Assembly: GCA_963825635.1 (NCBI GenBank)
Contig: CAWGTU010000001.1
Coordinates: 992,001-1,056,000, forward strand
Direction: 5' to 3'
Length of the DNA: 64,000 bases
Source of the DNA: JAOUEA01 sp963825635
Lineage (GTDB): Bacteria; Actinomycetota; UBA4738; HRBIN12
How positions within the stretch are numbered: position 1 is the first letter of the stretch; each line of letters begins with the position of its first letter. The notes under the pieces were generated by a model, which was not told the DNA's origin, did no database searches, and saw only the letters and a list, made by a program, of their open reading frames with translations. A program made the position numbers and the translations under genes. Of the stretch, positions 1-8,359 are shown one piece after another.

Positions 1-57
1 TCGCGTTTCCGCAAGATGCACGGGGTGGCCCGGGCGGCCACCGGGCAGGGGGTGTGA
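1..57 (+). CDS. C-terminal tail of an upstream gene (partial)
   Basis: An open frame enters from the left edge and ends at a TGA at 55-57. The 18 visible residues read SRFRKMHGVARAATGQGV. In actinobacteria the gene before prfA is often rpmE (ribosomal protein L31), whose tail is basic, but too little is visible to identify this one. It ends 6 nt before the next start. Confidence 0.4.
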   Translation, partial: SRFRKMHGVARAATGQGV

Positions 58-63
58 TCCGCG

Positions 64-858
64 GTGTCCACGGGTGAGACCGGGCTCCCGCTCGTGGCGA
101 GCGGTGAGCAGATCAGGCAGCGGGAGTTCGCGACGGTCCGTCGCGGGTACGACCCCAACCAGGTCCGTGCCTACCTCGTCGCCCTCGCCGCCCACGTCGA
201 CGCGCTCGAGCGCTCGCTCGCCGACGCCCGCGGTCGCATCGCCGAGTACGAGGCCACCCCCCACGAGTCGGACGACGACGCGTACGAGCGACTGTCGAAA
301 CGGTTCGCCGGGGTCCTCGCCACGGCCGACACCGAAGCCGAGCAGATCGTCGAGCAGGCACGCGACGAGGCGGCCCGCATCAAGGCAGAGGCTCGCACTC
401 GGGCCGAGGAGGTACGCATCCGCAGCTCGCAGTCGTTGATCGCGGCCCAGCAGGAGTCCGATCGCATGCTCGCCAACCTCTCGGAGCGTCGGGAAGCCAT
501 GCTCGGCCAGCTGCACGAGATGCAGTCGCGGCTGCTCTCGGTCGCCGACGATCTGGAGGTGGCCATCCAGCCGCCGGCACCGCCCACGGCACCGCCTGCG
601 GGATCGGTCGAGCCGGCCGGGCCGGGTGACCCGTCGCCGCGATCGGCCGTACCACCGCAGGCCACTCGTTCGCAGACCGAGGCCGCGTCACTGCCGATCG
701 AAGAGCTGTGGGTCGCGAGTGAGGCGGTGCCGAGCCACGCCGACTCCGGACTCGACGGGTTGTTCGACGAACCGGCCACCGAGGACGATCTCCCCGATCT
801 CCCCGATCTGAGCGATCTCGACCTCGATCTCGACGACGAGCCGGGTCCAGGGCGCTAG
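64..858 (+). CDS. DivIVA-domain coiled-coil protein
   Basis: 264 aa, GTG start 6 nt after the previous stop. Residues about 17-60 match the N-terminal DivIVA membrane-curvature domain (REFATVRRGYDPNQVRAYL, with the typical RGYDxxQV signature). A long charged coiled coil follows (about 60-170), then a Pro/Ala-rich linker and a very acidic tail (about 235-262) of near-repeated Asp-Leu units. DivIVA proteins sit at cell poles or septa and recruit division or wall-growth factors. The short domain plus long linker is closer to DivIVA-like accessory proteins than to Wag31 itself. Its place directly upstream of prfA is unusual for a division protein. The domain call is firm, the role is inferred. 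Confidence 0.8.
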   Translation: MSTGETGLPLVASGEQIRQREFATVRRGYDPNQVRAYLVALAAHVDALERSLADARGRIAEYEATPHESDDDAYERLSKRFAGVLATADTEAEQIVEQARDEAARIKAEARTRAEEVRIRSSQSLIAAQQESDRMLANLSERREAMLGQLHEMQSRLLSVADDLEVAIQPPAPPTAPPAGSVEPAGPGDPSPRSAVPPQATRSQTEAASLPIEELWVASEAVPSHADSGLDGLFDEPATEDDLPDLPDLSDLDLDLDDEPGPGR

Positions 859-927
859 TCCGTCACGGCTGCCGCCTCTGTGCCGCGGCGGCGGGCGATC
901 GGCACACCCCCTGGGATGATCGACAGC

Positions 928-2028
928 GTGAGCGACGATCTCGAATCCAGACTCGAGGAGATCCAGGCCCGTCACGATCGGGTCTCCGCCGAGATGTCCG
1001 AGCCCGGCGTGGCGACCGACCAGGACCGGCTCCGTTCGCTCGGGAAGGCGTACGCGGAGCTCGAGGAGATCGTGGCCCCGTACCGCGAGTACCGCGAGGC
1101 CGTGCAGCAGGCGACCGATGCTCACGAGCTGGCCGCGCTCGAGAGTGACCCGGAGATGGTCGCGTTCCTCGAGGACGAGGCCGTCAAGGCGGAGGAGCGC
1201 GCCCACGAGATCCGTGCCCGGCTCGGATCGCTCCTCGTGCCCAAGGACCCGAACGACGGCAAGGACGTGATCGTCGAGATCAGGGCAGGAGCCGGCGGAC
1301 AGGAAGCGGCGCTGTGGGCCGGTGAGCTCTACGAGATGTACCGCAAGCTGGCGGAGCGTCATCGCTGGAAGACCGACACGCTCTCGAGCTCGCCGAGCGA
1401 CCTCGGTGGGTTCAAGGACGCCGTCCTCGAGGTACGCGGTCGCGATGCCTACGGCCGGCTCAAGCACGAGTCGGGCGTGCATCGCGTGCAGCGGGTGCCG
1501 GTCACTGAGTCGTCCGGACGCATCCACACGTCGACCGCGACGATCGCCGTGCTGCCCGAGGCCGAGGAGGTCGAGGTCGAGATCCGTCCCGAGGACATCG
1601 TGATCGACGTCTACCGATCGAGCGGACCGGGTGGCCAGTCGGTGAACACCACCGACTCCGCGGTGCGCATCGTGCACGTGCCGACCGGTATCAAGATCGA
1701 GTGCCAGGAGGAGCGGTCCCAACTCCAGAACCGCGAGAAGGCGATGCGCTACCTGCGCGCCCGCTTGTTGCAGCGGGCGCAGGACGAGGCCGCGGCCAAG
1801 GAGGCGGCCGCCCGCCGGTCGCAGCTCGGCTCCGGCGACCGCGCCGAGAAGATCCGCACCTACAACTTCCCCGACGGCAGGGTGACCGATCACCGCATCA
1901 AGCACACCTCGCATCAGCTCGCCGACGTGCTCGCCGGGGGCGAGGAGCTCGACGGCTTCATCGATCGACTCAACGAGGCGGAGCGCTCCCAACAGCTGGC
2001 CGAGGGAGGCGAGGGAGAGCCGACGTGA
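928..2028 (+). CDS. prfA: Peptide chain release factor 1
   Basis: 366 aa from the GTG at 928. RF1 recognises UAA/UAG in the ribosomal A site and triggers peptide release. The PVT tripeptide (RF1 PxT stop-codon anticodon) lies in VQRVPVTESSGRIHTS, and the catalytic GGQ lies in SSGPGGQSVNTTDSAVR. I chose 928 because family members begin with this segment (DDLESRLEEIQARHD) and a GATGAT -10-like element sits 7 nt upstream, as in leaderless genes here. In-frame ATG 916 and GTG 880 are alternatives, and neither has a clear Shine-Dalgarno. The C-terminal tail is slightly extended and acidic. The stop overlaps the start of prmC, the enzyme that methylates the GGQ glutamine, so the pair is translationally coupled. 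Confidence 0.97.
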   Translation: MSDDLESRLEEIQARHDRVSAEMSEPGVATDQDRLRSLGKAYAELEEIVAPYREYREAVQQATDAHELAALESDPEMVAFLEDEAVKAEERAHEIRARLGSLLVPKDPNDGKDVIVEIRAGAGGQEAALWAGELYEMYRKLAERHRWKTDTLSSSPSDLGGFKDAVLEVRGRDAYGRLKHESGVHRVQRVPVTESSGRIHTSTATIAVLPEAEEVEVEIRPEDIVIDVYRSSGPGGQSVNTTDSAVRIVHVPTGIKIECQEERSQLQNREKAMRYLRARLLQRAQDEAAAKEAAARRSQLGSGDRAEKIRTYNFPDGRVTDHRIKHTSHQLADVLAGGEELDGFIDRLNEAERSQQLAEGGEGEPT

Positions 2029-2858
2029 GGCCCTCGGACGTGGTGCGACGAGGCGCCGACTACCTGCAGCGGCATGACGTCGACGCCCCGCTGTCGACGG
2101 CCGAGCAGCTGCTCGCGAGCGTGCTCGGAACCGATCGCTCCGGGGTCTACACGCGCGAGGACCCGTTGCGGGGCGGCGAGGCCAGGGCCTTCGGGCGGGC
2201 GCTCTGCCGTCGCTGTTCGGGCGTCCCGACCCAGCACATAACCGGGGAGACCGGCTTCCGTCACCTGACGCTGATCGTGCGGCCCGGCGTATTCGTCCCC
2301 CGCCCCGAGACAGAGACCGTCGTCGATGCAGCGCTCGACGCCGTGCGCGACACGACGGCTCCGGTGATCGTGGACGTGGGCACGGGGACAGGCGCGATCG
2401 CGCTCTCGCTGAAGCAGGAGCGTCCCGACGCCCGGATCATCGCCGTCGATCGATCGTCGGAGGCGCTCGCGCTGGCCGAGGAGAACGCCATCCGCACGGG
2501 CCTTGAGATCGAGATCCGCGCGAGTGACCTCCTCGCGAGCCTCGACCCCTCGGCGACCGGACCGATCGATCTCGTGGTGAGCAACCCGCCGTACATCGAG
2601 GACCACGAGTACGCCACGCTCCCGGTCGAGGCGCGAGCCGATCCTGTGGAGGCACTCGTGGGCGGGGTCGGGGTGTACGAAAGGTTGTTCGATCAGGTAT
2701 CGACACGACTGCGGAACGGCGGTTCCGTCGTGGCCGAGATCGGCGATCGCCAGGCGGTCGCGGTCTCCGAGGCAGCGCGAGATGCGGGAGCGACCGACGT
2801 CGTGGTCGGTCGGGACCTCGTGGGTCGTGACCGCGTCGTCATCGCCACGTGGCCATGA
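2025..2858 (+). CDS. prmC: Release factor glutamine methyltransferase
   Basis: 277 aa. GTG at 2025 overlaps the prfA stop (GTGA). PrmC (HemK) uses SAM to N5-methylate the Gln of the GGQ motif of RF1/RF2. The N-terminal helical domain (1-95) is followed by a Rossmann methyltransferase fold. SAM motif I reads VDVGTGTGAIALSL, and the diagnostic NPPY catalytic motif is in VVSNPPYIEDHEY. Length is typical. The frame stays open far upstream inside prfA, but homology begins at this GTG. Confidence 0.96.
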   Translation: MRPSDVVRRGADYLQRHDVDAPLSTAEQLLASVLGTDRSGVYTREDPLRGGEARAFGRALCRRCSGVPTQHITGETGFRHLTLIVRPGVFVPRPETETVVDAALDAVRDTTAPVIVDVGTGTGAIALSLKQERPDARIIAVDRSSEALALAEENAIRTGLEIEIRASDLLASLDPSATGPIDLVVSNPPYIEDHEYATLPVEARADPVEALVGGVGVYERLFDQVSTRLRNGGSVVAEIGDRQAVAVSEAARDAGATDVVVGRDLVGRDRVVIATWP

Positions 2859-3487
2859 CGCCGGACCCGGTCGCGGAGGTCGCAGAGGCGGCTCTGGCCG
2901 GGCGCCTCGTCGTCTTCCCCACCGACACCGTGTACGGACTCGCCACCCGCCCCGACGATCCCGAGGCGACCACGCGCCTCTTCGAGGCCAAAGGTCGGCC
3001 ACGCGATCTCGCCCTGCCCGTGCTCGCCCCATCGGCCGAAGCCGCGAGGTCGGTGGCCGAACTCGACGGGCGGGCCGAGCTCCTGGCGGATGCCTTCTGG
3101 CCCGGCGGTTTGACCATCGTGGTGCCGCGATCCGATCGGAGCGCGGACTGGGTGCTGGGCGGAGACGGATCGAGCGTCGGGGTGCGCGTGCCGGCGCACC
3201 CGCTCGCCCGTGCAGTGCTCGCCGCGGCCGGCCCCTTGGCGGTGACGAGCGCGAACCGATCCGGCGAGCCGCCCGCCTCCACGTGCGACGGCCTGAGGGC
3301 GACGTTCGGCGATCTCGTCGCCGTCTACCTCTGCGAGGACCGCCCGCTCGAGGGCGCGTCGTCCACCGTGGTGGATCTCGCGCACGGTGCTGCTCGGCTC
3401 CTGCGACGAGGTGCGCTCGGTGCCGCTGACATCGCGCGATTCCTGCCCGCCGGGGAGGCGCTGCTAGACTCGCGGCCCTCTCCATGA
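2855..3487 (+). CDS. tsaC: L-threonylcarbamoyladenylate synthase (Sua5/YciO/YrdC family)
   Basis: 210 aa from the ATG that overlaps the prmC stop (ATGA). GTG 2849 is an alternative. The enzyme makes threonylcarbamoyl-AMP from Thr, bicarbonate and ATP for t6A37 modification of ANN-decoding tRNAs. Visible YrdC signatures are VFPTDTVYGL, the K-x-R motif in FEAKGRPRDLALPV, and VTSANRSGEPP near residue 130. It is the short single-domain form without the Sua5 C-terminal domain. prfA-prmC-tsaC is a common actinobacterial order. Confidence 0.94.
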   Translation: MTPDPVAEVAEAALAGRLVVFPTDTVYGLATRPDDPEATTRLFEAKGRPRDLALPVLAPSAEAARSVAELDGRAELLADAFWPGGLTIVVPRSDRSADWVLGGDGSSVGVRVPAHPLARAVLAAAGPLAVTSANRSGEPPASTCDGLRATFGDLVAVYLCEDRPLEGASSTVVDLAHGAARLLRRGALGAADIARFLPAGEALLDSRPSP

Positions 3488-4071
3488 CCTCGATCCTGGT
3501 CGTCTGCACGGGCAACATCTGCCGTTCCCCCATCGCGGAGGGGCTGCTGCGTGACGCCCTGACCGCGCGGTTCGGCGCGGAGGCGCCGACGGTGTCGTCG
3601 GCCGGCACGTGGGGGGTCGAGGGGTCGGGAGCCACCGCAGAGGCGGTGACAGCGGCGTCGGAACGGGGCGCCGACATCACCGGACACCGTGCCCGCCGTC
3701 TCGCGACCGAGTCGACCGCCGACGTCGATCTCGTCATCGCGATGGCGGGCGAACATCGTGTCGCGCTCACCGACGAGCACGGCGCAGGGGACCGCGCGTT
3801 CACGCTGAAGGAGCTCGTCCGCCTGCTCGAGTCGCTGCCACCGGTATCGCCAGGAGCGGGTCCCGACTCCTTGGCCGATCGCGTGAGCCAGGCGGCCGGA
3901 GCCAGGCGTGCCGGCTTCACGGGGAACCCGCTCGACGAGGACGTGGCCGACCCCCTGGGGCTCCCACTCCAGAGCTATCGTGCGATCGCGTGGGAGCTCG
4001 ACGAGTGGATCGCGAGGCTGGTCGACGGCCTGTTCGGCGCGGCGGACGTGCCGGCGGCCAGCGAGGGCTGA
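3484..4071 (+). CDS. Low-molecular-weight protein-tyrosine phosphatase
   Basis: 195 aa, ATG overlapping the tsaC stop. The N-terminal phosphate loop C8-TGNIC-R14-S is the LMW-PTP CX5R signature, and the general-acid Asp is in DVADPLG near the C-terminus. Position 12 is Ile. In Bacillus YwlE a Thr at this place favours phosphoarginine, so Ile points to phosphotyrosine (knowledge from the family, not tested here). About 40 residues longer than the usual 150, with the extra stretch before the acid loop. A TAGACT element (3465-3470) lies 14 nt before the start, inside tsaC. Likely regulates wall- or capsule-linked tyrosine kinases, but the substrate is unknown. Confidence 0.88.
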   Translation: MTSILVVCTGNICRSPIAEGLLRDALTARFGAEAPTVSSAGTWGVEGSGATAEAVTAASERGADITGHRARRLATESTADVDLVIAMAGEHRVALTDEHGAGDRAFTLKELVRLLESLPPVSPGAGPDSLADRVSQAAGARRAGFTGNPLDEDVADPLGLPLQSYRAIAWELDEWIARLVDGLFGAADVPAASEG

Positions 4072-4074
4072 GCG

Positions 4075-4521
4075 ATGCGCATCGCGATGGGCAGCGATCA
4101 CGCCGGCTTCCTCCTGAAGGAGGACATCAAGGCGTTCCTCATCGCCGAGGGGCACGAGATCGTCGACCACGGCACCGATTCGGAGGAGCCCGTCGACTAC
4201 CCGGCGTTCATCGCCGCGGCGGCCCATGCTGTGGGCAACGGTGAGTGCGAGCGAGGCATCGTGATGGGCGGCTCGGGCCAGGGAGAGCAGATCGCGGCGA
4301 ACAAGGTGCACGGAGTGCGGGCGGCGCTGTGTCACGACCTGTTCCTCGCCGAGCTTTCACGCAGGCACAACGATGCCAACGTGTTGAGCATGGGTGGACG
4401 GGTGGTCGCACCGGCATACGCGCGCGAGATCGTGAGGGTTTGGCTCGCAACGGGGTTCGAGGGCGGCCGGCACGTGCCGAGACTTGAGCAGATCGCATCG
4501 ATCGAGCGAGGGGAGCTGTAG
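4075..4521 (+). CDS. rpiB: Ribose-5-phosphate isomerase B
   Basis: 148 aa, starts 3 nt after the phosphatase gene. RpiB interconverts ribose-5-P and ribulose-5-P in the pentose phosphate pathway. The N-terminal GSDHAGF motif and the phosphate loop GGSGQGEQIAANK are present. The catalytic base is the Glu of GEQIAANK, as in mycobacterial RpiB, rather than the Cys used by E. coli RpiB. The HNDAN and GGR motifs follow. A single Rossmann domain of normal length. It sits between the phosphatase gene and glyA, 2 nt from the latter. Confidence 0.95.
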   Translation: MRIAMGSDHAGFLLKEDIKAFLIAEGHEIVDHGTDSEEPVDYPAFIAAAAHAVGNGECERGIVMGGSGQGEQIAANKVHGVRAALCHDLFLAELSRRHNDANVLSMGGRVVAPAYAREIVRVWLATGFEGGRHVPRLEQIASIERGEL

Positions 4522-4523
4522 CG

Positions 4524-5807
4524 ATGGATCAGGCAGCGATGGAGCGGGAGTACGCAGCCGACTGGGAGGCGCTGAAGGCCACCGACCCCGAGGTCGCGGC
4601 GGCGATCGCGGGTGAGCTCGAGCGGGAGCGGACGGAGCTGCGGTTGATCGCGTCGGAGAACTATGCGAGCCCGGCCGTGCTCGCGGCGATCGGCTCGACG
4701 ATGAACAACAAGTACGCGGAAGGCTATCCGGGCCGCCGCTACTACGGAGGATGCGAGTTCGTCGACGTGACGGAGCAGCTCGCGATCGACCGAGCGAAGG
4801 CCCTCTTCGGCGCCGACCACGCCAACGTGCAGCCGCACGCGGGGGCACAGGCCAACATGGCCGTCTTCGGGGCGTTCCTCACGCCGAACGACCCGAACGA
4901 GAAGGTGCTCGGCATGGTTCTGGCGCACGGGGGGCATCTCACGCACGGATCGCCCGTGAACGTCAGCGGCATGTGGTTCAACTTCGTGGGCTACGAGGTC
5001 GACCGCGAGACCGAGCAACTCGACATGGACCGCATCCGCGATCTCGCGAAGGAGCACCGGCCGAAGATCGTGCTGGCCGGGTTCACGGCCTACCCGAGAG
5101 AGATCGACTTCGCCGCGTTCCGGGAGATCGCCGATGAGGTCGGCGCCCTGTTGTGGGTCGACGCGAGCCACTTCATCGGGCTCGTCGCCGGCGGCGCATA
5201 CCCCTCGCCGGTGCCGCACGCCGACGTGGTGACGTTCACCACGCACAAGGCACTCCGGGGGCCACGCGGCGCGATGATCGTCTGCCGCGCAGAGCACGCC
5301 AAAGCGATCGACAAGGCGGTGTTCCCGATGATGCAGGGGGGACCACTCGAGCATTGCATCGCCGGCAAGGCCGTGGCCCTCAAGGAGGCGTCGACACCTG
5401 AGTTCCGCGATTACGCGGAGCGCACCGTGCGCGACGCCCGCGCGCTCGCGGCGGGGCTGACCGACGAGGGTCTGCGCATCGTCTCGGGCGGCACGGACTC
5501 GCATCTGCTCCTCGCCGACCTTCGCCCGCTCGGCATCGACGGCAAGGTCGCCGAGACGGTCTGCGACGAGGTGGGCATCGCGCTCAACAAGAACCAGATC
5601 CCGTTCGACCCGAACCCACCCTCGACGCCCTCGGGGATCCGGGTGGGTACGCCGGGCCCGTCGACGTTGGGCATGGACGAGCCGGAGATGCGCGAGATCG
5701 CCAGCATCATGGCCGACGTGCTGAAGGCGCCCGACGATGCGGCCAACAAGGAGAAGGCTCGCGGGCGCGTACGGGACCTGATGCAGCGCTTCCCCGTCTA
5801 CCCGTAG
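4524..5807 (+). CDS. glyA: Serine hydroxymethyltransferase
   Basis: 427 aa, fold-type I PLP enzyme converting Ser + tetrahydrofolate to Gly + methylene-THF. The PLP Lys is in TTHKALRGPRG, SENYAS and the N-terminal GYPGRRYYGG are intact, and the C-terminal GTPGPSTLGM segment is conserved. The segment before the PLP site reads DASHFIGLVAGG where most SHMTs have D(V/M)AHIAGLVA. The His that stacks on PLP is kept, but Ala-to-Ser and IAG-to-FIG changes flank it. The N-terminus carries about 20 extra residues. Other folate enzymes nearby (FolD-like at 40.6 kb, GcvT-like at 62.5 kb) may share the one-carbon pool. Confidence 0.96.
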   Translation: MDQAAMEREYAADWEALKATDPEVAAAIAGELERERTELRLIASENYASPAVLAAIGSTMNNKYAEGYPGRRYYGGCEFVDVTEQLAIDRAKALFGADHANVQPHAGAQANMAVFGAFLTPNDPNEKVLGMVLAHGGHLTHGSPVNVSGMWFNFVGYEVDRETEQLDMDRIRDLAKEHRPKIVLAGFTAYPREIDFAAFREIADEVGALLWVDASHFIGLVAGGAYPSPVPHADVVTFTTHKALRGPRGAMIVCRAEHAKAIDKAVFPMMQGGPLEHCIAGKAVALKEASTPEFRDYAERTVRDARALAAGLTDEGLRIVSGGTDSHLLLADLRPLGIDGKVAETVCDEVGIALNKNQIPFDPNPPSTPSGIRVGTPGPSTLGMDEPEMREIASIMADVLKAPDDAANKEKARGRVRDLMQRFPVYP

Positions 5808-5818
5808 CGGTGTCCCGT

Positions 5819-5854
5819 GGCCCCGCCGGGGCCGGTTGCCGGGCGGGCGACCGG
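5819..5854 (+). terminator. GC-rich hairpins after glyA
   Basis: GGCCCC/GGGGCC forms a perfect inverted repeat at 5819-5833, and a second one, CCGGT/ACCGG, spans 5832-5854 and competes with it. No T-run follows, so this may be a weak terminator or only a leader structure for wecA. Confidence 0.35.
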
Positions 5855-5859
5855 GCCCT

Positions 5860-5865
5860 CAGACT
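5860..5865 (+). promoter_or_regulatory. -10 element of wecA (leaderless)
   Basis: CAGACT, 9 nt before the GTG at 5875. It fits the TANNNT pattern except for the first base and matches the spacing seen at many starts in this window. Confidence 0.45.
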
Positions 5866-5874
5866 GGCCCCAGC

Positions 5875-7044
5875 GTGAGCGCCTACCTGATCATCTTCCT
5901 CGCGGCCGCGGGGACGACGTTCGTGGCCACGCCCGTCGTTCGGCGCATGGTCGTGCGCATGGGTGCGATCTCCGAGCCGAACGACCGCACGGTGCACGCG
6001 GTGCCCACCCCGACGATGGGGGGACTCGCGATGTACGGGGGGTTCCTCGTGGCGATGGGCATCGCGTTGGTGCTGCCGTTCTTCGCCGAGGTGAGACGGG
6101 GCAGCCCGATCCCCCTGGCGGCGATCGTGACGTGCTCGCTGATGGTCGGGCTGGGTGTGATCGACGATCGGCGGGGGACGAGCGCGCTCGCGAAGTTCAC
6201 GGCGCAGGTCTTCATCGCGGGCGTGCTCGTGCTGATGGGTGCGGCGCTCGCATTCTTCTGGATCCCCGGGCTCGGCGTGGTGGTGCTCGACCCCGACCTC
6301 GGGGTTCCCCTCACGATCCTGTGGGTCGTGGCGGTCGCGAACGCGGTCAACCTCGTCGACGGCCTCGACGGTCTGGCTGCCGGCATGATCGCGATCGCGG
6401 CCGCGGCCTTCTTCGTGTACGTGATCCGCACGGAGAACATGTTCGGCGACGCCTCGGCGGCCGCGATGCTCTCGGCGATCACGGTCGGGATCTGCCTCGG
6501 TTTCCTGCCGTGGAACTTCCACCCGGCCAAGATCTTCATGGGGGACTCCGGCTCCCTGCTGCTCGGCATGCTGTTGTCGATCGCGACGATCAGCGGCATC
6601 GGCCGCAACCCGTTCCCGCCGAGCGCCGGCGACATCGCCGCGATCACGGGCGCGGTGCTCGTGCCATTGCTCGTGCTGTTCATCCCGCTCCTCGACGTGG
6701 TGCTCGCGATCGCGAGGCGCACGTGGCGTGGGCAGGGCATCGGCCATGCCGACAAGGAGCACATCCACCACCGGCTGATGGACATCGGTCACAGTCACCG
6801 CAGGGCGGTGCTGCTGATGTATCTGTGGAGCGGGCTGATCAGCGCGAGCGCGTTGGCGGTGGGGCTGATCGACGGGCGCACGACCGTGGGCCTGGTGCTG
6901 CTGGCAGCCCTCGGGCTGTTCCTCGTCACGGCTCTCCCGGCCCTCGATCGGTGGAGGACCAGGACCAACGGCTCCACCGACGCGACCGAGGATCCGGAGC
7001 CTGCGGCGGCCGGCTCGGAGCCGTCGGCCGAGGGTCAGACGTGA
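5875..7044 (+). CDS. wecA: Undecaprenyl-phosphate N-acetylhexosamine-1-phosphate transferase (WecA/TagO/MraY family)
   Basis: 389 aa polytopic membrane protein of about ten helices. It transfers GlcNAc-1-P (or a related sugar phosphate) from UDP-sugar to the polyprenyl-phosphate carrier, the first step of arabinogalactan, teichoic-acid or capsule polymer synthesis. Catalytic motifs are NLVDGLDGLAAG (Mg-binding DD region), the FMGDSGSLLLG loop, and the C-terminal HIHHRLMDIGHSHR loop typical of the WecA/TagO branch. GTG 5875 is chosen because hydrophobic sequence begins right there and a -10-like box precedes it. An ATG-like in-frame start further up (5836) would add a Pro/Gly-rich, unlikely N-terminus. 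The actinobacterial counterpart (rfe) also lies just before the atp operon. Confidence 0.9.
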   Translation: MSAYLIIFLAAAGTTFVATPVVRRMVVRMGAISEPNDRTVHAVPTPTMGGLAMYGGFLVAMGIALVLPFFAEVRRGSPIPLAAIVTCSLMVGLGVIDDRRGTSALAKFTAQVFIAGVLVLMGAALAFFWIPGLGVVVLDPDLGVPLTILWVVAVANAVNLVDGLDGLAAGMIAIAAAAFFVYVIRTENMFGDASAAAMLSAITVGICLGFLPWNFHPAKIFMGDSGSLLLGMLLSIATISGIGRNPFPPSAGDIAAITGAVLVPLLVLFIPLLDVVLAIARRTWRGQGIGHADKEHIHHRLMDIGHSHRRAVLLMYLWSGLISASALAVGLIDGRTTVGLVLLAALGLFLVTALPALDRWRTRTNGSTDATEDPEPAAAGSEPSAEGQT

Positions 7045-7097
7045 AGGTCGGTCCACGCGACTGTTGGGGCGCCGAGTGGACGAGCCACGCCTCCCCC

Positions 7098-7127
7098 CTT
7101 GTCCGTTCCGTACAAGTGGTCGATGAT
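7098..7127 (+). promoter_or_regulatory. Palindromic operator over a putative promoter of the polyamine-transport operon
   Basis: CTTGT-N9-ACAAG at 7098-7116. The inner part also mirrors (TTGT-N-CG-N3-CG-N-ACAA). Its left half supplies a -35-like TTGTCC (7099-7104), followed 17 nt later by GATGAT (7122-7127). A repressor bound here would cover the -35. The rest of the 184-nt gap (7045-7228) shows nothing else I can name. Confidence 0.5.
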
Positions 7128-7228
7128 GCATCTCCGAACCCGCGGGTTCCTGACTGCGTACTGACAGGTGATGATGCCCGCCGCCTCGACGCGCTGCGTC
7201 CGGGCGAGGGACCGAGGAGGGGGAGCGC

Positions 7229-8359
7229 GTGCCGAACGAGATCGACGTTCGCGTGGAACGCGTCACGAAGATGTTCGGTGACGCCCTGGCGGTGGACGAC
7301 CTTTCGTTGGACATCGAGGAGGGCGAGTTCTTCTCGATGCTCGGGCCTTCGGGGTGTGGCAAGACGACCACGCTCCGCATGATCGGGGGGTTCGAGGATC
7401 CGACGTACGGCACGGTCTACCTGGGTGGACGCGATGTGACCGACCTGCCCCCGTACAAGCGCGACGTGAACACGGTGTTCCAGTCCTACGCGCTCTTCCC
7501 ACACCTCGACGTGAAGGAGAACGTCGCGTTCGGCCTTCGGCGCAAGAAGGTCGACAAGTCCGAGATCGAGACGCGGGTCCAGGAGGCGATGACCCTCGTC
7601 GACCTGACCGGGTTCGAGAGCCGGAAGCCTCCGCAGATGTCCGGGGGGCAGCAGCAGCGGGTCGCACTGGCGCGAGCGCTGGTGAACCACCCCAAGGTGC
7701 TACTGCTCGACGAGCCTCTCGGCGCCCTCGACCTGAAGCTGCGCAAGCAGATGCAGCTCGAGCTCAAGCGCATCCAGCAGGAGGTCGGCATCACGTTCAT
7801 CTACGTGACGCACGACCAAGAAGAGGCGATGACGATGTCGGACCGTCTCGCGGTCATGCGACTCGGCAAGATCGAGCAGCTCGGCGACCCCGAGACCGTC
7901 TACGAGAACCCGGCCACGGAGTTCGTCGCCGGCTTCCTGGGCTCCGCGAACATGCTCGAGGGCGAGCTCAAGGAGGGTGCGAACGGCGTCGCGACCGTAT
8001 CGCTGCGTGACGGCGGCGCGGTGCAACTGCCGACCAGCCGCGTGCCGTCCGACGCGGCGGGCACGGTGAAGGTGGGCGTGCGCCCGGAGAAGCTCACGAT
8101 CTCCCGCGGGGAGGACGCCGCGGTGCCCTCGGGCCACAACCACGTCTCGGGGCGCGTGACGATGACCACCTACATCGGCGTGAGCCACCAGTACAAGGTC
8201 GAGGCGGTCGGCGGCACGATCATGACCGCTTACGTGCAGAACCTCGGCCACGAGGAAGCACCCCGTCAAGGCGAGGCGGTCACGGTCTCGTGGAAGCCGG
8301 AGCACACGTTCGCCGTGGCGCCCCAGGAAGGCTTGATCATGGAGGAGGACAACACATGA
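7229..8359 (+). CDS. potA: Spermidine/putrescine-type ABC importer ATPase
   Basis: 376 aa, GTG start behind a strong AGGAGGGGGAG Shine-Dalgarno. Walker A GPSGCGKTTT (about 38-47), signature MSGGQQQR, Walker B VLLLDEPLGALD and the switch His (THDQEEAM) are all intact, followed by a C-terminal TOBE regulatory domain (about 250-375). It energises import by the two permeases encoded downstream. The stop overlaps the binding-protein start (ATGA). Substrate (polyamine) is inferred from family and operon order potA-D-B-C. Confidence 0.93.
   Translation: MPNEIDVRVERVTKMFGDALAVDDLSLDIEEGEFFSMLGPSGCGKTTTLRMIGGFEDPTYGTVYLGGRDVTDLPPYKRDVNTVFQSYALFPHLDVKENVAFGLRRKKVDKSEIETRVQEAMTLVDLTGFESRKPPQMSGGQQQRVALARALVNHPKVLLLDEPLGALDLKLRKQMQLELKRIQQEVGITFIYVTHDQEEAMTMSDRLAVMRLGKIEQLGDPETVYENPATEFVAGFLGSANMLEGELKEGANGVATVSLRDGGAVQLPTSRVPSDAAGTVKVGVRPEKLTISRGEDAAVPSGHNHVSGRVTMTTYIGVSHQYKVEAVGGTIMTAYVQNLGHEEAPRQGEAVTVSWKPEHTFAVAPQEGLIMEEDNT

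Noticed and set aside
3465..3470. TAGACT as a promoter of the phosphatase gene
   Set aside because: It lies inside tsaC, 13 nt separate it from the start, and tsaC and the phosphatase gene are already coupled by an ATGA overlap. Mentioned with the gene but not listed as a promoter.
1914..3920. Very long minus-strand open frame (668 codons) opposite prmC, tsaC and the phosphatase
   Set aside because: No recognisable domain, Arg/Pro/His-rich composition typical of the antisense of GC-rich genes, and the plus-strand genes are certain. The same holds for other long antisense frames such as 688-1992, 17463-19031 and 25979-27706.
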